Assembly (NCBI RefSeq): GCF_003837805.1
Contig: NZ_RQIT01000008.1
Span: 62,001 to 126,000 of the forward strand
DNA from: Bradyrhizobium sp. RP6
GTDB lineage: Bacteria; Pseudomonadota; Alphaproteobacteria; Rhizobiales; Xanthobacteraceae
Reading direction: 5' to 3'
Length of the DNA: 64,000 nucleotides
Below the pieces are notes generated by a model. That model made no database searches. It saw only the letters and a program-made list of their open reading frames with translations, and had not been told where the DNA came from. Numbering within the stretch: position 1 is the stretch's first letter; each line of letters starts with the position of its first letter. Below, in pieces: positions 16,890 to 25,043 of this stretch. The translations under genes and the position numbers were made by a program.

Positions 16890-17016
16890 CCTTCATGGTT
16901 CGAGACGCGCGGCTTTGCCGCGCTCCTCACCATGAGGGTCGAAATAAGTGATGCCGCGCAAAGACAGGCAGACCTCATCCTGAGGTGGCGCGAAGCGCCG
17001 TCTCGAAGGATCGAGC
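16890..17016. repeat. Composite palindromic repeats, family C, upstream of paaX
   Basis: Two related units: CTTCATGGTTCGAGACGCGC...CCATGAGGG with inner hairpin GCGCGGC-TTT-GCCGCGC (16907-16923), and CCTCATCCTGAGG...GGCGCGAAGCGCC...CTCGAAGGATCGAG (16974-17016). Family C also occurs at 23755, 45183 and 48607. Confidence 0.75.
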
Positions 17017-17083
17017 CCGGCTCCTGCTTCGATGGTCGCCTCGTCCATTGTCGGGCCCGCATCAAACGCGCTATGGCTCGTGC

Positions 17084-17950
17084 ATGGCGCATCCGCTCTC
17101 CCGCATCATCGACCAGCTCAAGCGCGAGCCGTCGCGCACCGGCTCGATCGTCATCACCGTGTTCGGCGACGCCATCGTGCCGCGCGGCGGCTCCGTGTGG
17201 CTGGGGACGCTGCTGGAATTCTTCGAAAGCCTGGATATCGACAGCGGCGTCGTCCGCACCGCGATGTCCCGGCTTGCCGCCGACGGGTGGCTGACGCGCG
17301 AAAAGGTCGGGCGGAACAGCTTTTATCGCCTGGCCGACAAGGGTCGGCAGACGTTTGAAGCTGCCACGCGCCACATCTACGATCCGCCGCCGTCGGACTG
17401 GACCGGCCGTTTCGAACTGCTGCTGATCGGCAATGGCGAGGACCGCGACGCCTCGCGGGAGGCGCTGCGCAATGTCGGCTTCGGCAGCCCGCTGCCGGGC
17501 GTCTGGGTCGCGCCGTCGGGCGTGCCGGTGCCGGACGAGGCTGCGGGCGCCATCCGTCTCGAAGTCTCGGCGGGGGACGACAGCGGGCGTCGTCTGCTCA
17601 GCGCGAGCTGGCCGCTCGATCGCACCGCGGATGCCTATCTGAAGTTCATGAAGACGTTTGAGCCGCTCCGTGCCGCGATCGCGCGCGGTACGGAGCTGTC
17701 CGAGGCCGATGCCTTCACCGCACGTATCCTGCTGATCCACTATTATCGCCGTGTCGTGCTACGCGACCCGCTGCTGCCCGAAGGCCTGTTGCCGGCGGAT
17801 TGGCCGGGAAGGGCGGCCCGCGCGCTCTGCGGCGAGATCTATCGCGCGCTTCTCGCTCCCTCGGAACAATGGCTCGACGGCCATGGAATCAACGAAAAGG
17901 GGGCGTTGCCGGCGGCCCGGAAGCTCCTGGAACGGAGGTTCGGCGCCTGA
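17084..17950 (+). CDS. paaX: PaaX-family transcriptional repressor
   Basis: A 288-residue protein. The ATG at 17084 gives MAHPLSRIIDQLKREPSRTG, the typical PaaX opening; an earlier in-frame ATG at 16985 would start inside a repeat. 'SIVITVFGDAIVPRGGSVWL', 'ESLDIDSGVVRTAMSRLAAD' and 'GWLTREKVGRNSFYRLADKG' form the winged-helix DNA-binding part (about 15-95), and the rest matches the PaaX effector region up to 'GLLPADWPGRAAR'. PaaX represses phenylacetate genes and is released by phenylacetyl-CoA. It is followed, 76 bp later, by paaA and an AT-rich palindrome that may be its own operator. Confidence 0.9.
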   Translation: MAHPLSRIIDQLKREPSRTGSIVITVFGDAIVPRGGSVWLGTLLEFFESLDIDSGVVRTAMSRLAADGWLTREKVGRNSFYRLADKGRQTFEAATRHIYDPPPSDWTGRFELLLIGNGEDRDASREALRNVGFGSPLPGVWVAPSGVPVPDEAAGAIRLEVSAGDDSGRRLLSASWPLDRTADAYLKFMKTFEPLRAAIARGTELSEADAFTARILLIHYYRRVVLRDPLLPEGLLPADWPGRAARALCGEIYRALLAPSEQWLDGHGINEKGALPAARKLLERRFGA

Positions 17951-17954
17951 CTTA

Positions 17955-17996
17955 TATGTTACAGAAATATCTTGCATGATATAATTTATGTTATAT
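17955..17996 (+). promoter_or_regulatory. Candidate paa promoter and operator
   Basis: An AT-rich island in GC-rich DNA. A perfect -10 TATAAT lies at 17980-17985, with TTACAG/GTTACA about 15-16 bp upstream as a weak -35. An inverted repeat ATATAA-N6-TTATAT (17979-17996) covers the -10, and the heptamer TATGTTA occurs at 17955 and 17987, 32 bp apart. A repressor bound here would block paaA transcription; PaaX is the obvious candidate. Confidence 0.6.
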
Positions 17997-18026
17997 ATTC
18001 TCTCCCAATAAATCGGGAGGATGCGC

Positions 18027-19019
18027 ATGTACACCCAGGCGCTGAACACGGCCGAGACCGACGATCGCGGTCTCGAAGACGCGGCCAGGGCTGCGCAGTT
18101 CCAGGCCCGCATCGATGCAGAGGAACGCATCGAGCCGAACGACTGGATGCCGGCGGCCTACCGCAAGACGCTCACCCGCCAGATCTCCCAGCATGCCCAT
18201 TCCGAAATCGTCGGCATGCTGCCCGAAGGCAACTGGATCACTCGCGCTCCGACGCTGCGCCGCAAAGCCGCGCTGCTCGCCAAGGTGCAGGACGAGTGCG
18301 GCCACGGCCTCTATCTCTACGCCGCCGCCGAGACGCTCGGCTCGTCTCGCGAGGAGTTGGTCGATGCCATGCTCGCGGGCAAGGCCAAATATTCCTCGAT
18401 CTTCAACTATCCGACGCTGACCTGGGCCGACATCGGCACGATCGGCTGGCTGGTCGACGGCGCCGCGATCATGAACCAGATTCCGCTGTGCCGCTGCTCC
18501 TATGGCCCGTATGCGCGGGCGATGATCCGTGTTTGCAAGGAGGAATCCTTCCATCAGCGCCAGGGCTACGAAATCATGGTGATGCTGTGCCGCGGCTCGG
18601 AGGAGCAGAAGGCGATGGCGCAGGACGCGCTGAACCGCTGGTGGTGGCCGGTGCTGATGATGTTCGGCCCGCCGGATGCCACGAGCCAGCACAGCGACAC
18701 CTCGACGAGGTGGAAGATCAAGCGCTTCTCCAATGACGAGCTGCGCCAGAAATTCGTCGATGCCACCGTGCCGCAGGCGCAATATCTCGGCCTCACCATT
18801 CCCGATCCTGGCATGACGCAGGATGCGGACGGACACTGGCGCTACAGCGAGATCGACTGGACCGAATTCAAGCAGGTGCTCGCCGGCAATGGCCCCTGCA
18901 ACCGCGACCGCATGGCCGCGCGCCGCAAGGCACACGAGGAGGGCGCATGGGTGCGCGAGGCGGCAGCCGCCTATGCCGCCAAGCGCGCGCGGCGTCGGAC
19001 CGCGCAAGCTGCCGAATAG
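18027..19019 (+). CDS. paaA: Phenylacetyl-CoA 1,2-epoxidase, catalytic subunit PaaA
   Basis: A 330-residue protein. Two ATGs are possible; 18027 is preferred because GGGAGG (18015-18020) abuts 18021 and is well spaced for 18027. Diiron ligand motifs are visible: 'VQDECGHGLYLYAAAE' (ExxH) and 'RVCKEESFHQRQGYEIM' (second ExxH). PaaA inserts one oxygen atom from O2 into the ring of phenylacetyl-CoA, working with PaaC as scaffold, PaaB, PaaD and the PaaE reductase. First gene of a tight operon, with paaB 10 bp downstream. Confidence 0.97.
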   Translation: MYTQALNTAETDDRGLEDAARAAQFQARIDAEERIEPNDWMPAAYRKTLTRQISQHAHSEIVGMLPEGNWITRAPTLRRKAALLAKVQDECGHGLYLYAAAETLGSSREELVDAMLAGKAKYSSIFNYPTLTWADIGTIGWLVDGAAIMNQIPLCRCSYGPYARAMIRVCKEESFHQRQGYEIMVMLCRGSEEQKAMAQDALNRWWWPVLMMFGPPDATSQHSDTSTRWKIKRFSNDELRQKFVDATVPQAQYLGLTIPDPGMTQDADGHWRYSEIDWTEFKQVLAGNGPCNRDRMAARRKAHEEGAWVREAAAAYAAKRARRRTAQAAE

Positions 19020-19029
19020 GGAGATCACG

Positions 19030-19317
19030 ATGGCCACGCCGAACACCCCGCTGTGGGAGGTCTTCATTCGCAGCCGTAACGGGCTCGCGCACAAGCACGT
19101 GGGATCGCTGCATGCCAACGACGCGACCATGGCCCTGCAAGCCGCCCGCGACATCTACACCCGTCGCGGCGAGGGCCTGTCGATCTGGGTCGTGCCGTCG
19201 AGCGCGATCACCGCGAGCGATCCGGCCGAGAAGGGCATGATGTTCGAGCCGGCCGAATCCAAGATCTACCGGCATCCGACGTTCTACGAAGTGCCGGAAG
19301 AAGTGGGGCACATGTGA
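19030..19317 (+). CDS. paaB: Phenylacetyl-CoA epoxidase subunit PaaB
   Basis: A 95-residue protein (typical length) starting MATPNTPLWEVFIRSRNGLA. The family block 'HKHVGSLHANDATMALQAAR' and 'IYTRRGEGLSIWVVPSSAI' is complete. PaaB is a small structural subunit that bridges PaaAC heterodimers in the epoxidase complex; it binds no cofactor. The start ATG at 19030 follows GGGAGATC. Confidence 0.96.
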   Translation: MATPNTPLWEVFIRSRNGLAHKHVGSLHANDATMALQAARDIYTRRGEGLSIWVVPSSAITASDPAEKGMMFEPAESKIYRHPTFYEVPEEVGHM

Positions 19318-19330
19318 TGGGGATGATCTG

Positions 19331-20107
19331 ATGTCTTGCGCCAACATCCAGGTCTCCGAAACGCCGCTGGTGCTCTATACGCTGCGCCGCGCCGACGATG
19401 CGCTGATCCTCGGCCACAGGCTGTCGGAATGGTGCGGGCACGCGCCGATGCTGGAAGAGGACATGGCGCTCTCCAACATCGCGCTCGACCTCATTGGTCA
19501 GGCACGCGAGCTCTACAGCTACGCCGCCAAGGTCGAAGGCAAGGACAACGACGAGGACAAGTTCGCTTACTTGCGCGACGTTCGGCAGTACCGCAATCTG
19601 CTGCTGGTTGAGCAGCCGAATGGCGACTTTGCCCAGACGCTGGTGAGGCAATTCTTCTATTCCGCCTTCGCCGACCTTTACTGGCGTGCCATGATGAGCT
19701 CGCGCGATACGACGCTTGCCGCCATTGCCGCGAAGTCGGAGAAGGAGAGCGCCTATCACCTGCGCCACGCCTCGGAATGGATCATCAGGCTCGGCGACGG
19801 CACGGACGAAAGCCATCGACGGGCGCAAGGCGCGATCGATCATCTCTGGGCTTTCACCGGCGAGATGTTCTCGGTCGACGACGGCGAGCGCGCCCTGATC
19901 CAGGCCGGCATCGCCATTGATCCGGCCAGCTTGCGCGCTCGTTGGTTGACGACGTTGTCCGACGTTGCCGGCGAAGCGACACTTGAGCTGCCCCGGAACG
20001 AATGGATGCAGCAGGGCGGCCGCTTCGGGCGTCACAGCGAGCATCTCGGTCACCTCCTGTCCGAGCTGCAGTCGATGCAGCGCACGTTCCCGGGGCTGAC
20101 ATGGTGA
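19331..20107 (+). CDS. paaC: Phenylacetyl-CoA epoxidase structural subunit PaaC
   Basis: A 258-residue protein. Family motifs include 'HRLSEWCGHAPMLEEDMALS' and 'NIALDLIGQARELYSYAAKV', then 'FLRQFFYSAFADLYW'-like (VRQFFYSAFADLYW) and 'ESAYHLRHASEWIIRLGDGT'. PaaC is the non-catalytic four-helix partner that stabilises PaaA and helps bind the CoA ester. Its stop overlaps the start of paaD by 7 bp, as expected for coupled translation. Confidence 0.95.
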   Translation: MSCANIQVSETPLVLYTLRRADDALILGHRLSEWCGHAPMLEEDMALSNIALDLIGQARELYSYAAKVEGKDNDEDKFAYLRDVRQYRNLLLVEQPNGDFAQTLVRQFFYSAFADLYWRAMMSSRDTTLAAIAAKSEKESAYHLRHASEWIIRLGDGTDESHRRAQGAIDHLWAFTGEMFSVDDGERALIQAGIAIDPASLRARWLTTLSDVAGEATLELPRNEWMQQGGRFGRHSEHLGHLLSELQSMQRTFPGLTW

Positions 20108-20604
20108 GCGTGCTGGAGCGTGACAGCGAGCTGCGCCAACGCGCCTGGAACGCCGCGGCAAGCGTAGTCGATCCCGAGATCCCGGTGCTGACCATCGCTG
20201 ATCTTGGCGTGCTCCGCGAAGTTGCGCTCGACGGCGATGATGTCGAGGTCGCGATCACGCCGACCTATTCGGGCTGTCCGGCCATGAACATGATTGCGCT
20301 CGAAATCGAGCTCGCGCTGGAGCGCGCGGGCTTCCGTCGTCCGAAGGTGCGCACGGTGCTGTCGCCGGCCTGGACCACGGACTGGATAAGCGAGGAGGGG
20401 CGCTGCAAGCTGCGCGCCTGCGGCATCGCGCCGCCGCAGCCCTCGAACTCGCGCCGCGCGGTGTTCGGCGAGCAGGCCGTCGCGTGCCCGCAATGCGGCT
20501 CCGACAAGACGGAGCTGTTGTCCGAGTTCGGCTCCACACCCTGCAAGGCGCTGTGGCGCTGCAAGGCCTGCCGCGAACCCTTCGATTATTTCAAGTGTCA
20601 TTGA
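20101..20604 (+). CDS. paaD: PaaD, iron-sulfur assembly-type protein for the epoxidase
   Basis: A 167-residue protein. The N-terminal part (about 15-105) is a MIP18/DUF59 domain with 'VVDPEIPVLTIADLGVLREV' and 'TPTYSGCPAMNMIALEIELA'. The C-terminal part is a four-Cys zinc- or cluster-binding unit: 'CPQCGSDKTEL' and 'WRCKACREPFDYFKCH'. PaaD is needed for epoxidase activity in vivo and probably helps load or maintain metal centres. The ATG at 20101 lies inside the end of paaC. A palindromic repeat separates it from paaE. Confidence 0.95.
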   Translation: MVSVLERDSELRQRAWNAAASVVDPEIPVLTIADLGVLREVALDGDDVEVAITPTYSGCPAMNMIALEIELALERAGFRRPKVRTVLSPAWTTDWISEEGRCKLRACGIAPPQPSNSRRAVFGEQAVACPQCGSDKTELLSEFGSTPCKALWRCKACREPFDYFKCH

Positions 20605-20626
20605 GGCACACAAATGCCAACCCAAT

Positions 20627-20713
20627 CGTCATTGCGGGAAGCTCTTGCGACGAAGCAATCCAGACTGCTTCCGCGGAAAGATTCTGGATTGCTTCGCTTC
20701 GCTCGCAATGACG
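20627..20713. repeat. Palindromic intergenic repeat, family A, copy 2, inside the paa operon
   Basis: CGTCATTGCGGGAAGCTCTT at the left and CTTCGCTCGCAATGACG at the right, with inner GAAGCAATCCAGA/TCTGGATTGCTTC. It fills most of the gap between paaD and paaE and would fold strongly in the operon mRNA. Confidence 0.9.
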
Positions 20714-20741
20714 ACGGGGAGACCGAACGAGGGTGCCCGTG

Positions 20742-21824
20742 ATGTCCGCAGCCGCACCGCGCTTCCATCGCCTGGCCGTCAATGACCTCCGCCGCGAGGC
20801 GTCCGACGCCGTCTCGATGACCTTCGCCATTCCCGGCGAACTCGCCGGCGACTACGCCTTCACGCCCGGCCAGTACCTGACGCTGCGCACCATGCTCGAC
20901 GGCGAGGAGGTGCGCCGCTCCTATTCGATCTGTTCCGGCCCTGACGACGGCGAGATCCGTATCGCCGTCAAGAAGGTCGACGGCGGCGCGTTTTCGAGCT
21001 GGGCCGCCGAAGATCTCAAATGCGGCGACGAGCTCGACGTGATGACGCCGACCGGCCGCTTCGGCGTGGTCCCGCCGGCAGATCGTGCGCGCGTTCATGT
21101 CGGCTTCGCCGCCGGCTCCGGCATCACGCCGATCCTGTCGATCGTGAAGGGTGTGCTTGCCCGCGAGCCGGACAGCCGCTTTTTTCTGTTCTACGGCAAC
21201 CGCACCACCGACAGCATCATGTTCCTCGAAGCGCTCGAGGAGCTGAAGGACCGCTTCATCGATCGTCTCTCGGTCTTTTACGTGCTCTCCGGCGAGGAGC
21301 AGGACATTCCGATCCTGCATGGCCGGCTCGACGGCGACAAGGTGAGGGTGCTGCTGCGCTCGCTGGTGCCGGCGGGGAGCGTCGATCACGTCTTCATCTG
21401 CGGTCCTCTCGGCATGAGCGAGGAGATCGAGGTGGCCTGCCGCGATCTCGGCATCGCGGACGAACGCATTCATGTCGAGCGCTTCGTCTCCGAGTTCGGC
21501 GGCAAGCCGCGGCCGAAAAAGGCGGTTGCGCCCGACGCGCCGCCGAAGGCGATCGCATCGCTGATCATCGACGGCAAGCGCCGCGACGTGCCCGTCGCCG
21601 AGGACGAGGCGATCCTCGATGCCGCCCTGCGCGCCGGCGTCGATCTGCCCTTCGCCTGCAAGGGCGGCATGTGCTCGACCTGCCGCGCAAAACTGGTCGA
21701 GGGCGAGGCGCCGATGGACATCAACTATTCGCTGGAACCGTGGGAGCTCGAGGCCCGTTTTGTTCTCACCTGCCAGGCCAAGCCGTCCACCGAGCGGGTC
21801 GTAGTCGATTATGATCATGTCTGA
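20742..21824 (+). CDS. paaE: Phenylacetyl-CoA epoxidase reductase PaaE
   Basis: A 360-residue protein; ATG at 20742 is favoured over the GTG at 20733 by GAGGG at 20729-20733. The FAD domain shows 'RRSYSICSGP' and the NAD(P)H domain 'VGFAAGSGITPILSIVKGVL' and 'FICGPLGMSEEIEVACR'. The C-terminal 2Fe-2S domain has 'FACKGGMCSTCRAKLVEGEA' plus a late 'VLTCQAKPSTERVVVDYD', i.e. the plant-type C-x4-C-x2-C...C pattern. It passes electrons from NADPH to the PaaABC oxygenase. It is the next gene after the repeat at 20627. Confidence 0.96.
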   Translation: MSAAAPRFHRLAVNDLRREASDAVSMTFAIPGELAGDYAFTPGQYLTLRTMLDGEEVRRSYSICSGPDDGEIRIAVKKVDGGAFSSWAAEDLKCGDELDVMTPTGRFGVVPPADRARVHVGFAAGSGITPILSIVKGVLAREPDSRFFLFYGNRTTDSIMFLEALEELKDRFIDRLSVFYVLSGEEQDIPILHGRLDGDKVRVLLRSLVPAGSVDHVFICGPLGMSEEIEVACRDLGIADERIHVERFVSEFGGKPRPKKAVAPDAPPKAIASLIIDGKRRDVPVAEDEAILDAALRAGVDLPFACKGGMCSTCRAKLVEGEAPMDINYSLEPWELEARFVLTCQAKPSTERVVVDYDHV

Positions 21825-21925
21825 TCAGGCGTTCTGCGGCTCCGCAATGCAAATGCGTCGCATTATTTGACAGTGCGAGCCAACCAGAACAACATCATGA
21901 GCAAACGTCTGGCCGGGAGAAGCGC

Positions 21926-22375
21926 GTGAACGTCAAAGCCGCCCTGTCGCCTGAGGATATCGCCCGCGCCTGCGCCGATGCGATGTGGGCCGAGGATGAT
22001 GCCTCCAAAGGTCTCGGAATGGAGGTCGTCGAGATCGGCCCGGGCTTCGCAACGCTCGCCATGACGGTGCGGCCGGACATGGTCAACGGCCAGCGCATCG
22101 CCCATGGCGGATTCATCTTCACCCTTGCCGATTCCGCCTTCGCGTTCGCCTGCAACTCGCACAATGAGCGCGCCGTGGCGGCGCAGGGCCAGATCACCTT
22201 CATCAAGCCCGGCAAGCTTGGAGATCGTCTCATCGCCAAGGCGCGGGAAATCACCCGCGGCGGCCGCTCCGGCATCTACGACGTGCGTGTCATGGCGGGC
22301 GAGGTCGTCATCGCGGAATTCCGCGGACATTCGCGCGTCATTCCCGGCAAATGGCTGCCGGCGCAAGATCAATAA
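21926..22375 (+). CDS. paaI: Phenylacetate-pathway acyl-CoA thioesterase PaaI
   Basis: A 149-residue hotdog-fold thioesterase with GTG start after GGGAGAAGC. The active-site block 'MVNGQRIAHGGFIFTLADSA' (HGG-x-IFxLAD) and 'AAQGQITFIKPGKLGDRLIA' are typical PaaI. It hydrolyses ring-hydroxylated or stalled phenylacetyl-CoA intermediates and is thought to free CoA when the pathway is blocked. It lies between paaE and paaK, same strand. Confidence 0.94.
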   Translation: MNVKAALSPEDIARACADAMWAEDDASKGLGMEVVEIGPGFATLAMTVRPDMVNGQRIAHGGFIFTLADSAFAFACNSHNERAVAAQGQITFIKPGKLGDRLIAKAREITRGGRSGIYDVRVMAGEVVIAEFRGHSRVIPGKWLPAQDQ

Positions 22376-22415
22376 GACCAAAGAAGAAAAGAACATACAA
22401 TGTGGGGAAACGAGG

Positions 22416-23747
22416 ATGGCTCTGACGAAGCTCAAGGAAGGTGGCAACACCTATAGCGCCGAGATGGACGCGCATGAGCGCGCCTCGCGCGACGAGATCA
22501 TGGCGCTGCAGAAGCAGCGGCTGGCCTGGTCGCTGAAGCACGCCTACGACAATGTCGCGCATTACCGCAAGGCCTTCGACAAGGCGGGCGTGCATCCGTC
22601 CGACTTCCGCGAGCTGTCGGATCTCGCCAAGTTTCCGTTCACGGTGAAGACGGACCTGCGCGACAACTATCCCTTCAACATGTTCGCTGTGCCGCGCGAG
22701 AAGCTCGTGCGGGTGCATGCCTCCTCCGGCACGACCGGCAAGCCGATCGTCGTCGGCTATACCCAGCGCGACATCGACACCTGGTCGGAGGTGATGGCGC
22801 GCTCGATCCGTGCCGCCGGCGGGCGCACCGGGATGATCATCCACAACGCCTACGGCTACGGGCTCTTCACCGGCGGTCTCGGCGTGCACTACGGCGCCGA
22901 GAAGTTCGGCTGCACGGTGGTGCCGATCTCCGGCGGCATGACCGAGCGGCAGGTGCAGCTCATCAACGATTTCCGGCCCGACATCATCACGGTGACGCCG
23001 AGCTACATGCTCGCGATCCTCGACGAGTTCAAGCGCCAGAAGCTGGATCCGCGCCAGTGCTCGCTCAAGATCGGCATCTTCGGCGCCGAGCCCTGGACCA
23101 ACGCGATGCGCGCCGAGATCGAGGACGCCTTCGATATGGACGCAACCGACATCTACGGTCTCTCCGAGGTGATCGGCCCCGGCGTCGCGCAGGAATGCAT
23201 CGAGACCAAGGACGGCCTGCACGTCTGGGAGGACCATTTCTACCCCGAGGTGATCGACCCCGAGACCGGCGCGGTGCTGCCGGATGGTGAGAAGGGCGAA
23301 CTGGTGTTTACCTCGCTAACCAAGGAAGCCTTTCCGGTGATCCGCTATCGCACCCGCGATTTGACGCGGCTGCTGCCGGGCACGGCGCGGCCCGGCATGA
23401 GGCGGATGGAGAAGGTGACGGGCCGCTCGGACGACATGATCATTTTGCGCGGCGTCAACCTGTTCCCGACCCAGATCGAGGAGGTGCTGCTCGCGACCGA
23501 CTGGTGCGGCGGGCACTTCATCCTGGAACTCACCCGGGAAGGCCGCATGGACGAACTGACCATCATCGCGGAGGCGCGGCCCGAAAGCTGGGACGGCAGA
23601 GGGCTCCTCGACCACGCCGACCGGATCTCGACGCATATCAAGAACACGATCGGGATCAGCTCCAGGGTGCAGGTGGTTGCGCCCGCCACGCTCGAACGAT
23701 CGCTCGGCAAGGCCAAGCGGCTCTACGACAAGCGCCCCAAGGATTAG
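22416..23747 (+). CDS. paaK: Phenylacetate-CoA ligase PaaK
   Basis: A 443-residue protein, ATG at 22416 after CGAGG. AMP-forming ligase motifs: P-loop 'VHASSGTTGKPIVVGYT', 'FGAEPWTNAMRAEIEDAF', 'DIYGLSEVIGPGVAQECIE', 'VTGRSDDMIILRGVNLFPTQ' and the C-terminal 'SLGKAKRLYDKRPKD' with the catalytic Lys. It activates phenylacetate with ATP and CoA and so feeds PaaABCE. Length and motifs match the family. It is the last paa gene here; ring-opening and beta-oxidation genes (paaZ, paaG, paaF, paaH, paaJ) are not in the window. Confidence 0.96.
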   Translation: MALTKLKEGGNTYSAEMDAHERASRDEIMALQKQRLAWSLKHAYDNVAHYRKAFDKAGVHPSDFRELSDLAKFPFTVKTDLRDNYPFNMFAVPREKLVRVHASSGTTGKPIVVGYTQRDIDTWSEVMARSIRAAGGRTGMIIHNAYGYGLFTGGLGVHYGAEKFGCTVVPISGGMTERQVQLINDFRPDIITVTPSYMLAILDEFKRQKLDPRQCSLKIGIFGAEPWTNAMRAEIEDAFDMDATDIYGLSEVIGPGVAQECIETKDGLHVWEDHFYPEVIDPETGAVLPDGEKGELVFTSLTKEAFPVIRYRTRDLTRLLPGTARPGMRRMEKVTGRSDDMIILRGVNLFPTQIEEVLLATDWCGGHFILELTREGRMDELTIIAEARPESWDGRGLLDHADRISTHIKNTIGISSRVQVVAPATLERSLGKAKRLYDKRPKD

Positions 23748-23754
23748 CTCTCAC

Positions 23755-23870
23755 CCTTCATGGTGAGGAGCGCCGAAGGCGCGTCTCGAGCCATAGTGGC
23801 CGGGATGCTGCAGCGGGGCCTTCATCCTCCGAGACGCCGCTTCCGCGGCTCCTCAGGATGAGGGGAGGCG
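23755..23870. repeat. Family C palindromic repeat downstream of paaK
   Basis: CTTCATGGTGAGGAGCGCCG...GGCGCGTCTCGAG in one half and CTTCATCCTCCGAGACGCCG...GGCTCCTCAGGATGAGG in the other, giving two imperfect hairpins. Confidence 0.75.
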
Positions 23871-23900
23871 GTTGACTTGACCCGGCCCAAAGGCGACAAG

Positions 23901-23924
23901 GCCCGCGAGAAATCGCGGGTCTTT
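23901..23924 (+). terminator. GNRA-capped terminator-like hairpin
   Basis: CCCGCGA (23902-23908), GAAA loop, TCGCGGG (23913-23919), then TCTTT. It probably ends paa transcription but sits only two bases before the ATG of the next gene. Confidence 0.75.
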
Positions 23925-23926
23925 CG

Positions 23927-24931
23927 ATGTCACCAGCCGGTACCAAAACCGTCGAAGCGCGCTGTGTGCGCCTTGACGCCAAAGCTGAAAACGCCCCGGC
24001 GCTTGCGCCCGTCGTCGAGCGCCGGACGCTCACGCGCGGTCTGAACGATGTTCTGATCGAGGTGAAAGCCGCCGCCGTCAATCCATCCGACGTCAAGGCT
24101 GCGACCGGGCTGATGCCCTATGCCGTGTTTCCCCGGACCCCCGGCCGCGACTACGCCGGCGTGGCGATCGACGGGCCGTCTGGAACAGTCGGCCGCGAGG
24201 TGTTCGGCTCGTCCGGCGATCTCGGAATCCGCCGCGACGGCACGCATGCGAGCCATCTCGTCGTCGAAGCTGATGCTGTCGTGGAGAAGCCCAAGACGGT
24301 GTCCTGGGAGGAGGCCGCGGGCATCGGCGTGCCGTTCGTCACCGCGATGGAAGGCTTTCGCCGCGCCGGCGTGCCGAAGAGCGGCGAGATCGTTCTGGTG
24401 TTCGGCGTCAACGGCAAGGTCGGCCAGGCCGCGGTGCAGATCGCAACCTGGCGGGGCGCGCGCGTGATCGGCGTCGTGCGCAAGGCGGAAGCCTATGAAG
24501 GCCACGCCAACGCGCCCATCGAGGTGATCGACTCCTCCGCCACCGACGTTGCCGCGCGCGTGCGCGAATTATCCGGCGGCGAGGGCGCCGACATCGTCTT
24601 CAACACGGTCGGCGATCCCTATTTCCAGGCCGCACACAAATCGCTTGCGCTTCGCGGCCGCCAGATCCTGATCGCCGCGATCGACCGCATCGTACAGTTC
24701 AACATCCTCGAATTCTACCGCGGCCAGCACACCTATGTCGGCATCGACACGCTGGGCCTGTCGTCGGCCGCCACAGGCGCGGTGCTGCGCGACCTCGGCC
24801 CGGGCTTTGCAAGCGGACATCTGAAGCCGTTTCCGATCAGGGCGAATGCGATCTATCCGCTCGAGCGCGCCAAGGAAGCCTATGTTGCCGTCGCCGGCTC
24901 CTCGCGCGACCGGGTCATCCTGAAGCCGTAG
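23927..24931 (+). CDS. MDR-superfamily zinc-independent oxidoreductase (quinone oxidoreductase-like)
   Basis: A 334-residue protein with MDR layout: GroES-like N-domain with 'VLIEVKAAAVNPSDVKAATG' and 'FPRTPGRDYAGVAIDGP', then a Rossmann domain with 'VLVFGVNGKVGQAAVQIATW' and 'ADIVFNTVGDPYFQAAHKSL'. The structural-zinc Cys cluster and catalytic-zinc ligands of alcohol dehydrogenases are absent, so it is of the NADPH:quinone oxidoreductase group. The ATG at 23927 directly follows a terminator hairpin and has no ribosome site; a GTG near 23966 is an alternative start. Substrate unknown; the link to paa is only neighbourhood. Confidence 0.85.
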   Translation: MSPAGTKTVEARCVRLDAKAENAPALAPVVERRTLTRGLNDVLIEVKAAAVNPSDVKAATGLMPYAVFPRTPGRDYAGVAIDGPSGTVGREVFGSSGDLGIRRDGTHASHLVVEADAVVEKPKTVSWEEAAGIGVPFVTAMEGFRRAGVPKSGEIVLVFGVNGKVGQAAVQIATWRGARVIGVVRKAEAYEGHANAPIEVIDSSATDVAARVRELSGGEGADIVFNTVGDPYFQAAHKSLALRGRQILIAAIDRIVQFNILEFYRGQHTYVGIDTLGLSSAATGAVLRDLGPGFASGHLKPFPIRANAIYPLERAKEAYVAVAGSSRDRVILKP

Positions 24932-24936
24932 CAAAT

Positions 24937-25017
24937 CGTCCTTGCGAGCGCAGCGAAGCAATCCAGCCTGTCTCCGCGGATGCATTTCTGGATTGTTTCG
25001 CTGCGCTCGCAATGACG
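24937..25017. repeat. Palindromic intergenic repeat, family A, copy 3
   Basis: Ends CGTCCTTGCGAGCGCAGCG and CGCTGCGCTCGCAATGACG are inverted, with inner GAAGCAATCCAG/CTGGATTGTTTC. This copy and the one at 36283 share the GCGCAGCG variant. Confidence 0.9.
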
Positions 25018-25043
25018 GACCTCGAGAGATCTGAGAACAGTCG

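Noticed and set aside
23755..23870. Possible insertion-sequence ends around the family C repeat
   Set aside because: No transposase frame or target-site duplication is visible; it is a short palindromic repeat.
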